From Cellulomonas humilata (lineage in GTDB: Bacteria > Actinomycetota > Actinomycetes > Actinomycetales > Cellulomonadaceae), in NCBI RefSeq assembly GCF_013359775.1, contig NZ_JABMCI010000067.1, forward strand, positions 62,001 to 126,000: a stretch of 64,000 bases of DNA, given 5' to 3'. Below, piece after piece: positions 19,151 to 29,557 of this stretch. The first letter of the stretch is position 1, and every line of letters begins with the position of its first letter. Under the pieces are notes generated by a model, which worked only from the letters and a program-made list of their open reading frames with translations, was not told the DNA's origin and did not search any database. Made by a program: the position numbers and the translations under genes.

Positions 19151-19186
19151 GTGACACATCGGAAACCTGGGCGTAGTGTCCACAGC
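19151..19186 (+). promoter_or_regulatory. ilvB promoter
   Basis: GTGACA (19151-19156) and TAGTGT (19174-19179) are separated by 17 bp. The -10 ends seven bases before the GTG of the leader peptide, so transcription should begin at or next to that start codon. Confidence 0.7.
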
Positions 19187-19231
19187 GTGCAGACGATCCT
19201 TCTCGTAGTACTTCCTGAGCGCGCCGGCTAG
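19187..19231 (+). CDS. ilvB leader peptide (attenuation)
   Basis: A 14-codon reading frame beginning GTG and encoding [14 protein letters not shown]. Six of fourteen codons are Ile, Leu or Val, in one run (ATC CTT CTC GTA GTA CTT). The codons CTT, GTA and GTA are rare in this GC-rich genome, which makes ribosome speed sensitive to charged tRNA. It sits directly upstream of an intrinsic terminator and ilvB, the expected arrangement for attenuation by branched-chain amino acids. It appears leaderless. Confidence 0.85.
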   Translation: MQTILLVVLPERAG

Positions 19232-19302
19232 AGGCCTCCCGCACAGGCCCCGTCAGCGCGCTCGCCCCTCGTCCAGCCCGTACGTGGCTCGAGGGGCTTT
19301 TT
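19217..19302 (+). terminator. ilvB attenuator: pause stem and terminator
   Basis: The terminator stem pairs GCCCCTCG (19264-19271) with 19290-19297 and an inner AGCC/GGCT, followed by TTTTT (19298-19302). Abutting it, GAGCGCGC inside the leader frame (19217-19224) pairs perfectly with 19256-19263, enclosing a small GGCCT/AGGCC hairpin. A ribosome finishing the leader or stalled at the Ile/Leu/Val run would change which stem forms. Confidence 0.8.
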
Positions 19303-19370
19303 CGTGCTCAGGCAGTACCCCACGCAGTACCCGACGCACGACCCACGCAGCACCACTCAGGGAGACATCG

Positions 19371-21206
19371 ATGGTCCAGGGCCCTCACCCGGCGCCGCCG
19401 CGAACATCCGCACCCGGCGCACCGTCCGCGCCGCGAGTCCCTGCCCCGACGACGGTCGAGCAGGTCACCGGCGCGCAGTCGATCGTCCGCTCGCTCGAGG
19501 AGGCCGGCGTCGAGGTCGTCTTCGGCATCCCCGGCGGCGCGATCCTCCCGACGTACGACCCGCTGATGGACTCCACCAAGGTCCGCCACATCCTGGTCCG
19601 GCACGAGCAGGGCGGTGGCCACGCGGCCGCCGGCTACGCCGCCGCGACCGGTCGGGTCGGCGTCTGCATGGCGACCTCAGGCCCGGGCGCGACGAACCTC
19701 GTGACCCCCATCGCCGACGCGCACATGGACTCGGTGCCGCTGGTCGCGATCACCGGCCAGGTGTCCGCGTCGATGATCGGCACGGACGCGTTCCAGGAGG
19801 CGGACATCGTCGGCATCACGCTGCCGGTGACCAAGCACAACTACCTGGTGACCGATCCCGACGACATCCCGCGCGTCATCGCCGAGGCGTTCCACATCGC
19901 CTCGACGGGGCGCCCGGGTCCCGTGCTGGTGGACATCGCCAAGTCGGCGATGGTCTCCCGCACCACGTTCTCGTGGCCACAGGAGCTCGACCTGCCGGGC
20001 TACCACCCGGTGACCAAGCCGCACGCCAAGCAGATCCGCGAGGCCGCCCGGCTCATCGCCACGTCCCGCCGGCCCGTGTTCTACGTCGGCGGCGGCGTCA
20101 TCCGGGCTCGCGCGTCGGCGGAGCTGAAGGCGCTGACCGAGGCGTCCGGCGCCCCCGTCGTGACCACCCTCATGGCCCGCGGCGCGCTGCCCGACTCGCA
20201 CCCGCAGAACCTCGGCATGCCTGGCATGCACGGCACGGTCGCCGCCGTCGCCGCCCTGCAGAAGGCCGACCTCGTCGTCGCCCTGGGCGCCCGGTTCGAC
20301 GACCGCGTGACGGGCCTGCTGTCCAGCTTCGCGCCCAACGCGACGATCGTGCACGCGGACATCGACCCGGCCGAGATCGGCAAGAACCGCACGGTCGACG
20401 TGCCGATCGTCGGGGACCTCAAGGAGGTCATGGCGGACCTGCTGCCCGAGCTCGCCCGCGAGCACACGCAGCACGGCAAGCCGGACCTCGAGGGGTGGTG
20501 GCGCCAGCTGGACGACTGGCGCGCGACGTTCCCGCTGGGGTTCGACGAGCCCGCGGACGGCCACCTGGCCCCGCAGTACGTCATCCAGCGGATCGGCGAG
20601 CTGTCCGGGCCGGAGTCGATCTTCGCGGCGGGCGTCGGCCAGCACCAGATGTGGGCCGCGCAGTTCATCAAGTACCAGCGGCCCAACTCCTGGCTGAACT
20701 CCGGGGGCCTGGGCACCATGGGCTACGCGGTGCCGGCGGCGATGGGCGCCAAGGTCGGCGACCCGTCGCGGACCGTGTGGGCCATCGACGGCGACGGCTG
20801 CTTCCAGATGACCAACCAGGAGCTGGCCACCTGCACGATCAACGAGATCCCGATCAAGGTCGCGATCATCAACAACTCGTCGCTCGGCATGGTGCGGCAG
20901 TGGCAGACCCTGTTCTACGAGTCCCGCTACTCCAACACCGACCTCAACACCGGGCACGGCACGGTGCGGATCCCCGACTTCGTGAAGATGGCCGACGCCT
21001 ACGGCTGTGCGGGACTGCGCTGCGAGACCGTCGGTGACGTCGATGCGACCATCAAGCGAGCCCTCGAGATCAACGACCAGCCGGTCGTCATCGACTTCAC
21101 CGTGTCGCGCGACGCGATGGTGTGGCCGATGGTCGCCGCCGGCGTCTCCAACGACGACATCCAGTACGCGCGGGGCATCAGCCCGGCGTGGGACCGGGAG
21201 GACTGA
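19371..21206 (+). CDS. ilvB: Acetolactate synthase, large catalytic subunit
   Basis: A 611-residue thiamine-diphosphate enzyme joining two pyruvates, or pyruvate and 2-ketobutyrate, in valine, leucine and isoleucine synthesis. It has the N-terminal catalytic region ([22 protein letters not shown]), the FAD-binding middle domain and the C-terminal thiamine-diphosphate motif around [12 protein letters not shown]. The ATG at 19371 has a GGGAGA ribosome-binding site; the first 35 residues are a Pro/Ala-rich tail. Expression is probably controlled by the leader at 19187-19302. Confidence 0.97.
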   Translation: MVQGPHPAPPRTSAPGAPSAPRVPAPTTVEQVTGAQSIVRSLEEAGVEVVFGIPGGAILPTYDPLMDSTKVRHILVRHEQGGGHAAAGYAAATGRVGVCMATSGPGATNLVTPIADAHMDSVPLVAITGQVSASMIGTDAFQEADIVGITLPVTKHNYLVTDPDDIPRVIAEAFHIASTGRPGPVLVDIAKSAMVSRTTFSWPQELDLPGYHPVTKPHAKQIREAARLIATSRRPVFYVGGGVIRARASAELKALTEASGAPVVTTLMARGALPDSHPQNLGMPGMHGTVAAVAALQKADLVVALGARFDDRVTGLLSSFAPNATIVHADIDPAEIGKNRTVDVPIVGDLKEVMADLLPELAREHTQHGKPDLEGWWRQLDDWRATFPLGFDEPADGHLAPQYVIQRIGELSGPESIFAAGVGQHQMWAAQFIKYQRPNSWLNSGGLGTMGYAVPAAMGAKVGDPSRTVWAIDGDGCFQMTNQELATCTINEIPIKVAIINNSSLGMVRQWQTLFYESRYSNTDLNTGHGTVRIPDFVKMADAYGCAGLRCETVGDVDATIKRALEINDQPVVIDFTVSRDAMVWPMVAAGVSNDDIQYARGISPAWDRED

Positions 21207-21209
21207 ACC

Positions 21210-21734
21210 ATGTCGCGCCACACACTCTCGGTCCTCGTGGAGAACAAGCCCGGCGTGCTGACGCGCGTCGCCGGCCTGTTCGCGCGGCGGTCGTTCAACA
21301 TCCACTCGCTCGCGGTCGGTCCCACCGAGCACGACGAGATCTCGCGCATCACGGTCGTCGTCGACGTCGACGCCCTGCCGCTCGAGCAGGTGACCAAGCA
21401 GCTGAACAAGCTGATCAACGTCATCAAGATCGTCGAGCTCGAGGACTCCGCGTCCGTGCAACGTGAGCTGCTGCTGGTCAAGGTTCGCGCCGACGCCAGC
21501 CAGCGCACCGGGGTCCTCGAGGTCGTCCAGCTGTTCCGGGCGCACGTCGTCGACGTCGTGCCGGACACCGTCGTCATCGAGGCGACCGGCGGACCGGGCA
21601 AGCTCGACGCCCTGCTCGCCGCCCTGGAGCCGTTCGGCATCCGGGAGATCGTGCAGTCCGGCACCGTGGCCATCGGCCGCGGGTCCCGCTCGATCACCGA
21701 CCGCGCCCTGGAGCGCGTCAACCGCTCCGCCTGA
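21210..21734 (+). CDS. ilvN: Acetolactate synthase, small regulatory subunit
   Basis: A 174-residue regulatory subunit. The N-terminal ACT domain (LSVLVENKPGVLTRVAGLFA) binds valine for feedback inhibition, and the C-terminal ALS_ss_C domain completes the normal length. It starts three bases after the ilvB stop codon, so the two subunits are made together. Confidence 0.96.
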   Translation: MSRHTLSVLVENKPGVLTRVAGLFARRSFNIHSLAVGPTEHDEISRITVVVDVDALPLEQVTKQLNKLINVIKIVELEDSASVQRELLLVKVRADASQRTGVLEVVQLFRAHVVDVVPDTVVIEATGGPGKLDALLAALEPFGIREIVQSGTVAIGRGSRSITDRALERVNRSA

Positions 21735-22802
<1,068 letters not shown>

Positions 22803-22873
22803 CGGAGGTACGGGCCGCCCGAAGGGTGGCACGTGCCGGAGGCAGCGCAGAGCCGAGCGCGACCATGAGCGCT

Positions 22874-22894
22874 GAGGGTTCTGCAGCGCGCTGA
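22874..22894 (+). repeat. Silent-substituted copy of the ilvC 3' end
   Basis: GAGGGTTCTGCAGCGCGCTGA repeats the last 21 bases of ilvC (22782-22802). There are three differences, all at third codon positions, so it still reads EGSAAR-stop. It is outside any gene. Confidence 0.6.
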
Positions 22895-22910
22895 TCCCTG
22901 CTCCACCGAG

Positions 22911-22940
22911 CGGCACCCCGGCTCCGGCCGGGGTGCCGTT
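22911..22940 (+). terminator. Terminator of the ilvBNC operon
   Basis: CGGCACCCCGGC (22911-22922) pairs perfectly with 22927-22938 around a four-base loop, followed by TT. It lies beyond the duplicated ilvC end. Confidence 0.85.
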
Positions 22941-23007
22941 CTGCGTGGTCGTGCCGGTCACCTGCGGGTACGCAAGGATGGGCGGACGACCGACGGAGGG
23001 GACGACG

Positions 23008-23559
23008 ATGACCGACCAGCAGGTGGAGCCGCCCGAGGGTGTCGAGGGCGCCGTCGAGGACGAGCGGATCGCGGCGTTCTGGCAGGCGGCCCGGGGACAC
23101 GTCGGGTTCGGCAAGCTGGACGCGATCGTCGGCGGGACTCCCGAGGACGTCGTGCCGCCGCCGTCGTGGTCGTACGGCGACGACGCCGAGGCCGAGGACC
23201 TGCTGGCCCGGGTGCTCGACGGTCGCAAGACGGCCACCGCGCTGGCGGTCGCGGAGCTGGAGCAGGTGGGCCTCGAGCTGCCGCGCGTCGGAGACCTCTC
23301 GATCGTCGTCGACGGCGAGGGAACCCCGCGGGCGCTGCTGCGCACGACGGAGGTCGAGGTCGTCCCGTTCGACCAGGTGGGCGCGGAGCACGCCGCGGCG
23401 GAGGCCGAGGACGACGGGACGCTGGAGTCGTGGCGGACCCAGCACGAGGAGTCGTGGCGGCGGGTGCTGGGCGAGGCCTTCTCCCCGTCGCTGGACGTCA
23501 TGCTCGAGCGGTTCGAGCTGATCTACCCGACGAGCGGTCCGACGCCCGCGGTCGACTGA
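23008..23559 (+). CDS. ASCH domain protein
   Basis: A 183-residue cytoplasmic protein with an ASCH fold: the KTATALAVAELE segment (Lys-Thr at the putative RNA- or nucleotide-binding groove) and the C-terminal RFELIYP strand. ASCH proteins are thought to bind RNA or act on modified nucleosides (N4-acetylcytidine amidohydrolase is one member); the role here is unknown. ATG at 23008 follows GGAGGGG. Confidence 0.85.
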   Translation: MTDQQVEPPEGVEGAVEDERIAAFWQAARGHVGFGKLDAIVGGTPEDVVPPPSWSYGDDAEAEDLLARVLDGRKTATALAVAELEQVGLELPRVGDLSIVVDGEGTPRALLRTTEVEVVPFDQVGAEHAAAEAEDDGTLESWRTQHEESWRRVLGEAFSPSLDVMLERFELIYPTSGPTPAVD

Positions 23560-23622
23560 GCGTCGCGTTCCGTCAGATGAGACACCCGTCCCGAGCGGTG
23601 GGACGGGGTCTACGCTCGATCC

Positions 23623-24684
23623 ATGGTCGACACCGCTGCTGCCCGGGACATCCGCCTCGCCGTCGTCGCTGGTGACGGCATCGGCACGGAGGTCGTCGAG
23701 CAGGGCCTGCTGGCGCTCGACACCGCGCTGCACGGCAGCGGGGTCACCGTCACGACGACGGACTTCGACCTCGGCGCCCGCCGCTACCACGCGACCGGCG
23801 AGACCCTCACGGACACCGACCTCGAGGCCATCCGCGCGCACGACGCGATCCTGCTGGGCGCCATCGGTGACCCGAGCGTGCCGTCCGGCGTGCTGGAGCG
23901 GGGGCTGCTGCTCAAGCTGCGCTTCGCGCTGGACCACTACGTCAACCTGCGGCCCAGCCGGCTGTACCCGGGCGTCGCCTCGCCGCTGGCCCACCCGGGC
24001 GAGATCGACTTCGTCGTCGTCCGCGAGGGCACGGAGGGCCCGTACGTCGGCAACGGCGGCGCCATCCGCGTGGGCACCCCGCACGAGGTGGCCAACGAGG
24101 TCAGCGTGAACACCGCGTTCGGCGTCGAGCGCGTGGTCCGCGACGCGTTCGCCCGGGCCGCGGCGCGCCCGCGCAAGAAGCTCACGCTCGTGCACAAGCA
24201 CAACGTGCTCGTGCACGCCGGCCACCTGTGGCGCCGCACGGTCGAGGCCGTGAACGCCGAGTTCCCCGGCGTGACGGTCGACTACCTGCACGTGGACGCG
24301 GCGACCATCTTCCTGGTCACCAACCCGGCGCGGTTCGACGTCATCGTCACCGACAACCTGTTCGGCGACATCCTCACGGACCTCGCCGCGGCCATCACCG
24401 GCGGCATCGGGCTGGCGGCGTCGGCCAACATCAACCCGGACCGCACGACGCCCAGCATGTTCGAGCCCGTGCACGGCTCCGCGCCGGACATCGCGGGCCA
24501 GGGCAAGGCGGACCCCACGGCCACCGTGCTGTCGGTCGCCCTGCTCCTCGAGCACCTCGGTCTGCCGGAGGCCGCGGCGCGTGTCGAGAAGGCGGTCGCC
24601 GACGACATCGCCGACCGCGGGACGGACCGAGTACGGTCGACGGCCGAGGTGGGCAAGGACCTCGCCGCGCGCATCGCCGGCTAG
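23623..24684 (+). CDS. leuB: 3-isopropylmalate dehydrogenase
   Basis: A 353-residue NAD-dependent decarboxylating dehydrogenase of leucine synthesis, which may also act on the citramalate-derived intermediate made through CimA. The motifs [14 protein letters not shown] and [16 protein letters not shown] and the C-terminal [15 protein letters not shown] are complete. TACGCT at 23611-23616 lies six bases before the ATG and no ribosome-binding site is seen, so a leaderless mRNA is likely. Confidence 0.96.
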   Translation: MVDTAAARDIRLAVVAGDGIGTEVVEQGLLALDTALHGSGVTVTTTDFDLGARRYHATGETLTDTDLEAIRAHDAILLGAIGDPSVPSGVLERGLLLKLRFALDHYVNLRPSRLYPGVASPLAHPGEIDFVVVREGTEGPYVGNGGAIRVGTPHEVANEVSVNTAFGVERVVRDAFARAAARPRKKLTLVHKHNVLVHAGHLWRRTVEAVNAEFPGVTVDYLHVDAATIFLVTNPARFDVIVTDNLFGDILTDLAAAITGGIGLAASANINPDRTTPSMFEPVHGSAPDIAGQGKADPTATVLSVALLLEHLGLPEAAARVEKAVADDIADRGTDRVRSTAEVGKDLAARIAG

Positions 24685-24771
24685 TCCGTACGCAGGCTCC
24701 ACGCCTTCGTCTGTCACCCGGCCGTCCTCACCGGTACCGTCAAACCTGACTCTGGTGAAAGGCCCCCGCAC

Positions 24772-25893
24772 ATGAGCACCACGACCAACCCCACGTTCAC
24801 CCCGTCGGCTGTCGACACGTTCGACGTCACGCGGACCGACACCCCCGTCCCTGCGGAGCAGCGCGAGGCAGCGCTCGCGTCGCCGAAGTTCGGCACCGTC
24901 TTCACCGACCACATGGCCCGCATCTCGTACTCGAACGAGGACGGCTGGACCCGTCGTCGCGTCGAGAAGTACGGCCCCCTGCTGCTGGACCCGGCCACGG
25001 CCGTCCTGCACTACGGGCAGGAGATCTTCGAGGGCATGAAGGCGTACCGGCACGCCGACGGGTCGGTGTGGACGTTCCGGCCGCGCGACAACGCGGCCCG
25101 GTTCGCGCGCTCGGCCCGACGCCTCGCTCTGCCCGAGCTGTCCGAGGCGGACTTCCTCGGCGCCATCGAGGCGCTCGTGGCCACCGACGTGGTCTGGGTG
25201 CCGTCCGGCGAGGAGACGAGCCTGTACCTGCGCCCGTTCATGTACGCCTCCGAGACGTTCCTCGGGGTGCGGCCCTCGCTCGAGGCCGAGTTCCTGGTCA
25301 TCGCCTCACCCGTCGGGCCGTACTTCGCGGGGGGCGTGCGACCGGTGTCGATCTGGGTGGACCAGAAGTTCCACCGCGCCGGCGCGGGCGGGACCGGCGA
25401 CGCCAAGTGCGGCGGCAACTACGCCGCGAGCCTCCTGCCGCAGCAGCTGGCCTACGCCAAGGGCTTCGAGCAGGTGTGCTTCCTCGATGCGTCGACCAAC
25501 ACCCAGCTCGAGGAGCTCGGCGGCATGAACGTGTTCGTCGTGCAGGCCGACGGCAGCGTGGCGACGCCGCCGATCTCGGGCTCGATCCTCGAGGGCGTCA
25601 CGCGCTCGTCGATCCTGCGGCTGCTCACCGATGCGGGGCACGAGGTCTCCGAGCGTCAGATCCCGCTCACGGAGCTGCGCGAGGGCCTGGCCGACGGGTC
25701 GGTGCGCGAGGTCTTCGCGTGCGGCACGGCAGCCGTGATGACTCCCATCGGCCGCATGGCCAGCGACGACTTCGACCTCACCGTCGGCGACGGGGAGGCA
25801 GGACCGGTTACCACGCGGATCCGCGCGGAGCTCACGGACATCCAATACGGCCGCGCCACTGACCGGCACGGCTGGCTGCACCGCCTGGTCTGA
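24772..25893 (+). CDS. ilvE: Branched-chain amino acid aminotransferase
   Basis: A 373-residue class IV aminotransferase with pyridoxal phosphate. The catalytic Lys lies in GDAKCGGNYAAS, and the cofactor loop (LDASTNTQLEELGGMNVF) and GTAAVMTPIG motif are present. It performs the last step of Val, Leu and Ile synthesis in the cytoplasm. It lies 87 bases after leuB, as in other actinobacteria. Confidence 0.96.
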   Translation: MSTTTNPTFTPSAVDTFDVTRTDTPVPAEQREAALASPKFGTVFTDHMARISYSNEDGWTRRRVEKYGPLLLDPATAVLHYGQEIFEGMKAYRHADGSVWTFRPRDNAARFARSARRLALPELSEADFLGAIEALVATDVVWVPSGEETSLYLRPFMYASETFLGVRPSLEAEFLVIASPVGPYFAGGVRPVSIWVDQKFHRAGAGGTGDAKCGGNYAASLLPQQLAYAKGFEQVCFLDASTNTQLEELGGMNVFVVQADGSVATPPISGSILEGVTRSSILRLLTDAGHEVSERQIPLTELREGLADGSVREVFACGTAAVMTPIGRMASDDFDLTVGDGEAGPVTTRIRAELTDIQYGRATDRHGWLHRLV

Positions 25894-26897
25894 TGACTCT
25901 CGCGGCAGACGTCGACCGGATCGCGGCCGAGAGCGACTTCGCGGGAGTGGTGCGGGTGGACCGCGCCGGGTCCACGGAGCTCTCGGCGGCGTACGGCCTG
26001 GCGGACCGGCGGCACGGCATCCCCCTGACGCCCGACTCCCAGGTGGCGATCGCGAGCGGGTCGAAGGGGATGACCGCGCTCGCGGTGATGAGCCTGGTCG
26101 AGGACGGCACCCTCTCGCTGGGGACGACCGCGCGCTCGCTGCTGGGCTCCGACCTCCCACTCATCGCCGACGACGTCACCGTGGAGCACCTGCTCGCGCA
26201 CACGTCGGGCATCGGCGACTACCTCGACGAGGACGACGACGTCCCGATCAGCGCGTACGCGATGACGGTCCCCGTGCAGCACCTGGCCACCACCGAGCAG
26301 TTCCTGGCGGTCCTGGACGGGTTCCCGACCGCGTTCCGGGCGGGGGAGAAGTTCTTCTACTGCAACGGCGGCTTCGTGGTGCTCGCCCTGCTGGCGGAGC
26401 GGGCGTCCGGGGTGCCGTTCCACGACCTGGTGCGGCAGCGCGTCTGCGCGCCGGCCGGCCTGGTGGACACCGACTTCCTGCGCTCGGACGCGCTGCCCGG
26501 CCGCGCGGCGCTCGGGTACGTCGAGATGGACGGCGAGTGGCGGACCAACGTGTTCCACCTCCCGGTGCTCGGCACCGGTGACGGCGGGATCTACACCACC
26601 GGAGCCGACGTGCACCGGTTCTGGACAGCGCTGTTCGCCGGCGCGATCGTCCGCCCGGAGACCGTGGCCCAGATGGTGCGACCGCGCAGCACGGCACCGT
26701 ACGACGACCGGCGGTACGGGCTCGGGTTCTGGGTGCACCCGACGCGTGACGTCGTCCAGCTCGAGGGATACGACGCCGGGGTGTCGTTCCTGAGCAACCA
26801 CGACCCCGCCGAGGGGCTCACGGTGACCGTCGTCGGCACCACCGCCGAGGCGGCGTGGCCCCTGGCGAAGGCGCTCCAGGCGCAGCTGATCGACTGA
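25893..26897 (+). CDS. Serine hydrolase, beta-lactamase family (class C-like)
   Basis: A 334-residue protein of the beta-lactamase/D-alanyl carboxypeptidase superfamily. The SxxK motif is S55-GS-K58 (ASGSKGMTAL), the tyrosine motif lies in FFYCNGGF, and HTSGIGDY follows the family pattern. No signal peptide is visible, so a cytoplasmic esterase or peptidase is more likely than an antibiotic-resistance enzyme. The ATG overlaps the ilvE stop (TGATG), so the two genes are coupled. Confidence 0.85.
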   Translation: MTLAADVDRIAAESDFAGVVRVDRAGSTELSAAYGLADRRHGIPLTPDSQVAIASGSKGMTALAVMSLVEDGTLSLGTTARSLLGSDLPLIADDVTVEHLLAHTSGIGDYLDEDDDVPISAYAMTVPVQHLATTEQFLAVLDGFPTAFRAGEKFFYCNGGFVVLALLAERASGVPFHDLVRQRVCAPAGLVDTDFLRSDALPGRAALGYVEMDGEWRTNVFHLPVLGTGDGGIYTTGADVHRFWTALFAGAIVRPETVAQMVRPRSTAPYDDRRYGLGFWVHPTRDVVQLEGYDAGVSFLSNHDPAEGLTVTVVGTTAEAAWPLAKALQAQLID

Positions 26898-26911
26898 CCG
26901 GCGTCAGTCGA
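26890..26911. terminator. Hairpin spanning two convergent stop codons
   Basis: TCGACTGAC (26890-26898) pairs perfectly with 26903-26911 around CGGC. The stop codon of the serine-hydrolase gene is in one arm and that of the convergent membrane-protein gene in the other. Confidence 0.65.
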
Positions 26912-27506
26912 CGAGCGTGCCGGGGCGGAACGTCCGACCCAGCACGCCGAGCAGCAGCGACCAGATCGCGATGCCGATCAGGGCGTTGATCACGCCCGAG
27001 GAGATCGCGGACTCCGTCACGTCGGTCCAGGTCAGCGGCAGCAGGGCGGCGGTCAGCGTGGCGAGGAACATGATCCAGCCGAAGAACGCCCGGGGCTTCG
27101 GCGTGGTGAGCGCGAGCAGGTGGAGCAGCCCGCCGGCGACCAGGGAGGCGAGCACGCCGCCGACGACGAACGCCGCACCGGTCGAGCCCGTCCCGAGCGG
27201 GTCCTGCACCACGAGGTCGATCTGGAGGATCCGGTCGACGACCACCACGCCGACGACGCCGATGAGGGCGGCGACCAGCGCCGTCGCGGCCACACCGGCC
27301 CAGTAGCGGCCGGCGTCGACCGACGGCCCCGCCGGGACCGGTGCGACGGGGGCCGCCGGCGCGGGTGCCTGCGGCTGGATCGCGGCGGGGAAGACGATCG
27401 TCGGGTCCGGCGGGGGCGGAGGCGGAGGCGGGGGTGCGGGCGACGGGGACGGCGTCTGGTGCGGGAAGGCGGACTGGCGCTCCGGCGGGGGAGTAGGCAC
27501 CGACAT
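26904..27506 (-). CDS. Membrane protein with proline-rich N-terminus
   Basis: A 200-residue protein. Residues 1-66 are Pro/Ala-rich and probably disordered (a run of nine prolines near residue 24), followed by four predicted membrane helices, as in DUF6069-type proteins. The ATG at 27506 is supported by GAGGAGG eight bases upstream. No enzyme motif is visible and the function is unknown. Confidence 0.8.
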   Translation of the reverse strand: MSVPTPPPERQSAFPHQTPSPSPAPPPPPPPPPDPTIVFPAAIQPQAPAPAAPVAPVPAGPSVDAGRYWAGVAATALVAALIGVVGVVVVDRILQIDLVVQDPLGTGSTGAAFVVGGVLASLVAGGLLHLLALTTPKPRAFFGWIMFLATLTAALLPLTWTDVTESAISSGVINALIGIAIWSLLLGVLGRTFRPGTLVD

Positions 27507-27609
27507 GTGTCCTCCTCGGGATCGGTGCCGTCGCGGCACCCTGTCACCGTAGCGAGAGGACGGGGCGAGCGGACCCGGCGCTGGACAACCTGTCCAAGGG
27601 GTGGAACGC

Positions 27610-27645
27610 GTGACCCCCGGACGTGACGTGTGCCACGATGCAGGG
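27610..27645 (+). promoter_or_regulatory. cimA promoter
   Basis: GTGACC (27610-27615) and CACGAT (27634-27639) are separated by 18 bp. The -10 ends six bases before the leader-peptide GTG, matching the ilvB layout. The rest of the 340-bp spacer between 27507 and 27846 holds only the leader, its terminator and the cimA 5' region. Confidence 0.6.
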
Positions 27646-27675
27646 GTGACCCGCTCCTCCCTCATTATCGAGTAG
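27646..27675 (+). CDS. cimA leader peptide (attenuation)
   Basis: A nine-codon frame, GTG ACC CGC TCC TCC CTC ATT ATC GAG TAG, encoding M-TRSSLIIE. The Leu-Ile-Ile run includes ATT, which is rare in this genome. It directly precedes a terminator and citramalate synthase, the first step of the pyruvate route to isoleucine, so control by Ile-tRNA charging is the natural reading. Confidence 0.75.
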   Translation: MTRSSLIIE

Positions 27676-27729
27676 CGCGTCGGCCCACCAGCTGACGCGC
27701 AGACCTCCCGTACCCCGGGGGGTCTTTTT
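27675..27729 (+). terminator. cimA attenuator: pause stem and terminator
   Basis: GCGCGTC (27675-27681, starting at the leader stop codon) pairs with GACGCGC (27694-27700). Immediately after, AGACCTCCC (27701-27709) pairs with 27717-27725 (one G-U pair), followed by a five-T run ending at 27729. The two abutting stems match the design at ilvB. Confidence 0.8.
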
Positions 27730-27846
27730 GTTGGTCGGGGCACCACCACCGCCCCGGCTACCGTCGACTGCACCGGCACACCCCCGCCGGCGGATCGTTC
27801 TCAGCAGTAGTGACGTTGCCCGTCCCAGCACCGAAGAGAGCCCATC

Positions 27847-29469
27847 GTGTCCGTCCCCGCCAGCACCCCGTTCCAGGTCTACGACACGACCCTGCGCGAC
27901 GGCGCCCAGCAGGAGGGGATGAACCTCTCCGTCTCCGACAAGCTGGCCATCGCGCCGCTGCTCGACGAGCTCGGGGTCGGGTTCATCGAGGGCGGCTGGC
28001 CCGGCGCGGTCCCGAAGGACACGGAGTTCTTCAAGCGGGCCGCCAAGGAGCTGGACTTCCGCAACGCCGAGCTGGCGGCGTTCGGCAGCACCCGCAAGGC
28101 GGGTACGCGCGCGGTCGACGACCCGCAGGTGCGCGCGCTCGTCGACTCCGAGGCGCCGGTCGTCGCGCTCGTCGCCAAGCACGACCTGCGGCACGTGGAG
28201 CGGGCGCTGCGCACCACCGGGGACGAGAACATCGCCATGATCGCGGACACGGTCGCGTTCCTGGTGCGCGAGGGGCGGCGTGTGGTGGTCGACGCCGAGC
28301 ACTTCTTCGACGGCTACCGGTTCGACCCGGCGTACTCGCGGGCGGCCGTGCTGGCGGGCTTCGAGGCCGGTGCCGAGGTGGTCGCCCTGTGCGACACCAA
28401 CGGCGGGATGGTGCCCACCTGGGTGGCGGACATCGTGCACGAGATCCGCGGCGCGGTAGGCCCCGACGCCGTGCTGGGCATCCACGCGCACAACGACTCG
28501 GGCTGCGCGATCGCCAACACCCTCGCCGCGGTCGAGGCCGGGTGCACGCACGTCCAGGGCACCGTCAACGGGTACGGCGAGCGCACCGGGAACGCCGACC
28601 TGCTGTCCGTCGTGGCCAACCTCCAGCTGAAGTACGGCCTGCCGGTGCTCAAGGTCTCCGAGGGTCTCCCCGGGGGCCTGACCGAGCTCACCCGGATCGC
28701 GCACGCGATCAGCGAGATCACCAACATCTCCCCGTTCGCCCGCTCGCCCTACGTGGGAGCCAGCGCGTTCGCGCACAAGGCCGGCCTGCACGCGTCGGCC
28801 ATCCGCGTGGACCCCGACCTCTACCAGCACACCGACCCGGCCAACGTGGGCAACGACATGCGCATGCTCATCTCGGACATGGCCGGCCGCGCCTCGATCG
28901 AGCTCAAGGGCCGCGAGCTCGGGTTCGACCTGGCGGGGCGTCCCGAGCTGCTCGGGCGCGTCACCGACCGGGTCAAGGACGCCGAGGCCAACGGCTACAC
29001 CTACGAGGCGGCGGACGCCTCGTTCGAGCTGCTGCTGCTCGAGGAGATCGACGGCCAGCGCCCCCAGTTCTTCCGCGTCGAGTCGTGGCGGACCATCGTC
29101 GAGCGGTCGGGCGGGCGCGGCACGCCGGCCACCGCGGAGGCCACGGTCAAGCTGCACGCCGGCGGTGAGCGGATCGTCAGCACCGGGGAGGGCAACGGGC
29201 CGGTGAACGCGCTCGACCACGCGCTGCGGCAGGCACTGGTCACCGTGTACCCGGAGCTCGAGTCGTTCGAGCTCATCGACTTCAAGGTGCGCATCCTCGA
29301 CTCGATGCACGGCACCGACGCCATCACGCGCGTCCTCATCGAGATGACCGACGGCCAGCGGTCGTGGAGCACGGTCGGCGTCGGCCCCAACCTGCTGGAG
29401 GCGTCGTGGGAAGCACTCACGGACTCCGCCATCTGGGGTCTGCGGCACCGCGGCGTGACGCCGCTGTGA
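27847..29469 (+). CDS. cimA: (R)-citramalate synthase
   Basis: A 540-residue enzyme of the LeuA family, condensing pyruvate and acetyl-CoA to citramalate as the threonine-independent start of isoleucine synthesis. It shows YDTTLRDGAQQEG, HFFDGYRFD, HAHNDSGCAIANT and the C-terminal allosteric domain ending WSTVGVGPNLLEASWEAL. The length and FDGY motif favour CimA over 2-isopropylmalate synthase. It starts with GTG, 117 bases past the attenuator terminator. Confidence 0.94.
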   Translation: MSVPASTPFQVYDTTLRDGAQQEGMNLSVSDKLAIAPLLDELGVGFIEGGWPGAVPKDTEFFKRAAKELDFRNAELAAFGSTRKAGTRAVDDPQVRALVDSEAPVVALVAKHDLRHVERALRTTGDENIAMIADTVAFLVREGRRVVVDAEHFFDGYRFDPAYSRAAVLAGFEAGAEVVALCDTNGGMVPTWVADIVHEIRGAVGPDAVLGIHAHNDSGCAIANTLAAVEAGCTHVQGTVNGYGERTGNADLLSVVANLQLKYGLPVLKVSEGLPGGLTELTRIAHAISEITNISPFARSPYVGASAFAHKAGLHASAIRVDPDLYQHTDPANVGNDMRMLISDMAGRASIELKGRELGFDLAGRPELLGRVTDRVKDAEANGYTYEAADASFELLLLEEIDGQRPQFFRVESWRTIVERSGGRGTPATAEATVKLHAGGERIVSTGEGNGPVNALDHALRQALVTVYPELESFELIDFKVRILDSMHGTDAITRVLIEMTDGQRSWSTVGVGPNLLEASWEALTDSAIWGLRHRGVTPL

Positions 29470-29557
29470 ACTTCATCCCTGCGCGTTCGAGCCGGGCAGC
29501 CTAGCCTCGGGGGACCGGCCGCTGCAGCGCGGCCGCCGACGTGCGGAGGGAGCGGTC

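Noticed and set aside
29516..29535. CGGCCGC/GCGGCCG hairpin between cimA and the next gene
   Set aside because: Short, with no T run and 46 bases past the cimA stop; such GC palindromes are common here, so I do not call it a terminator.
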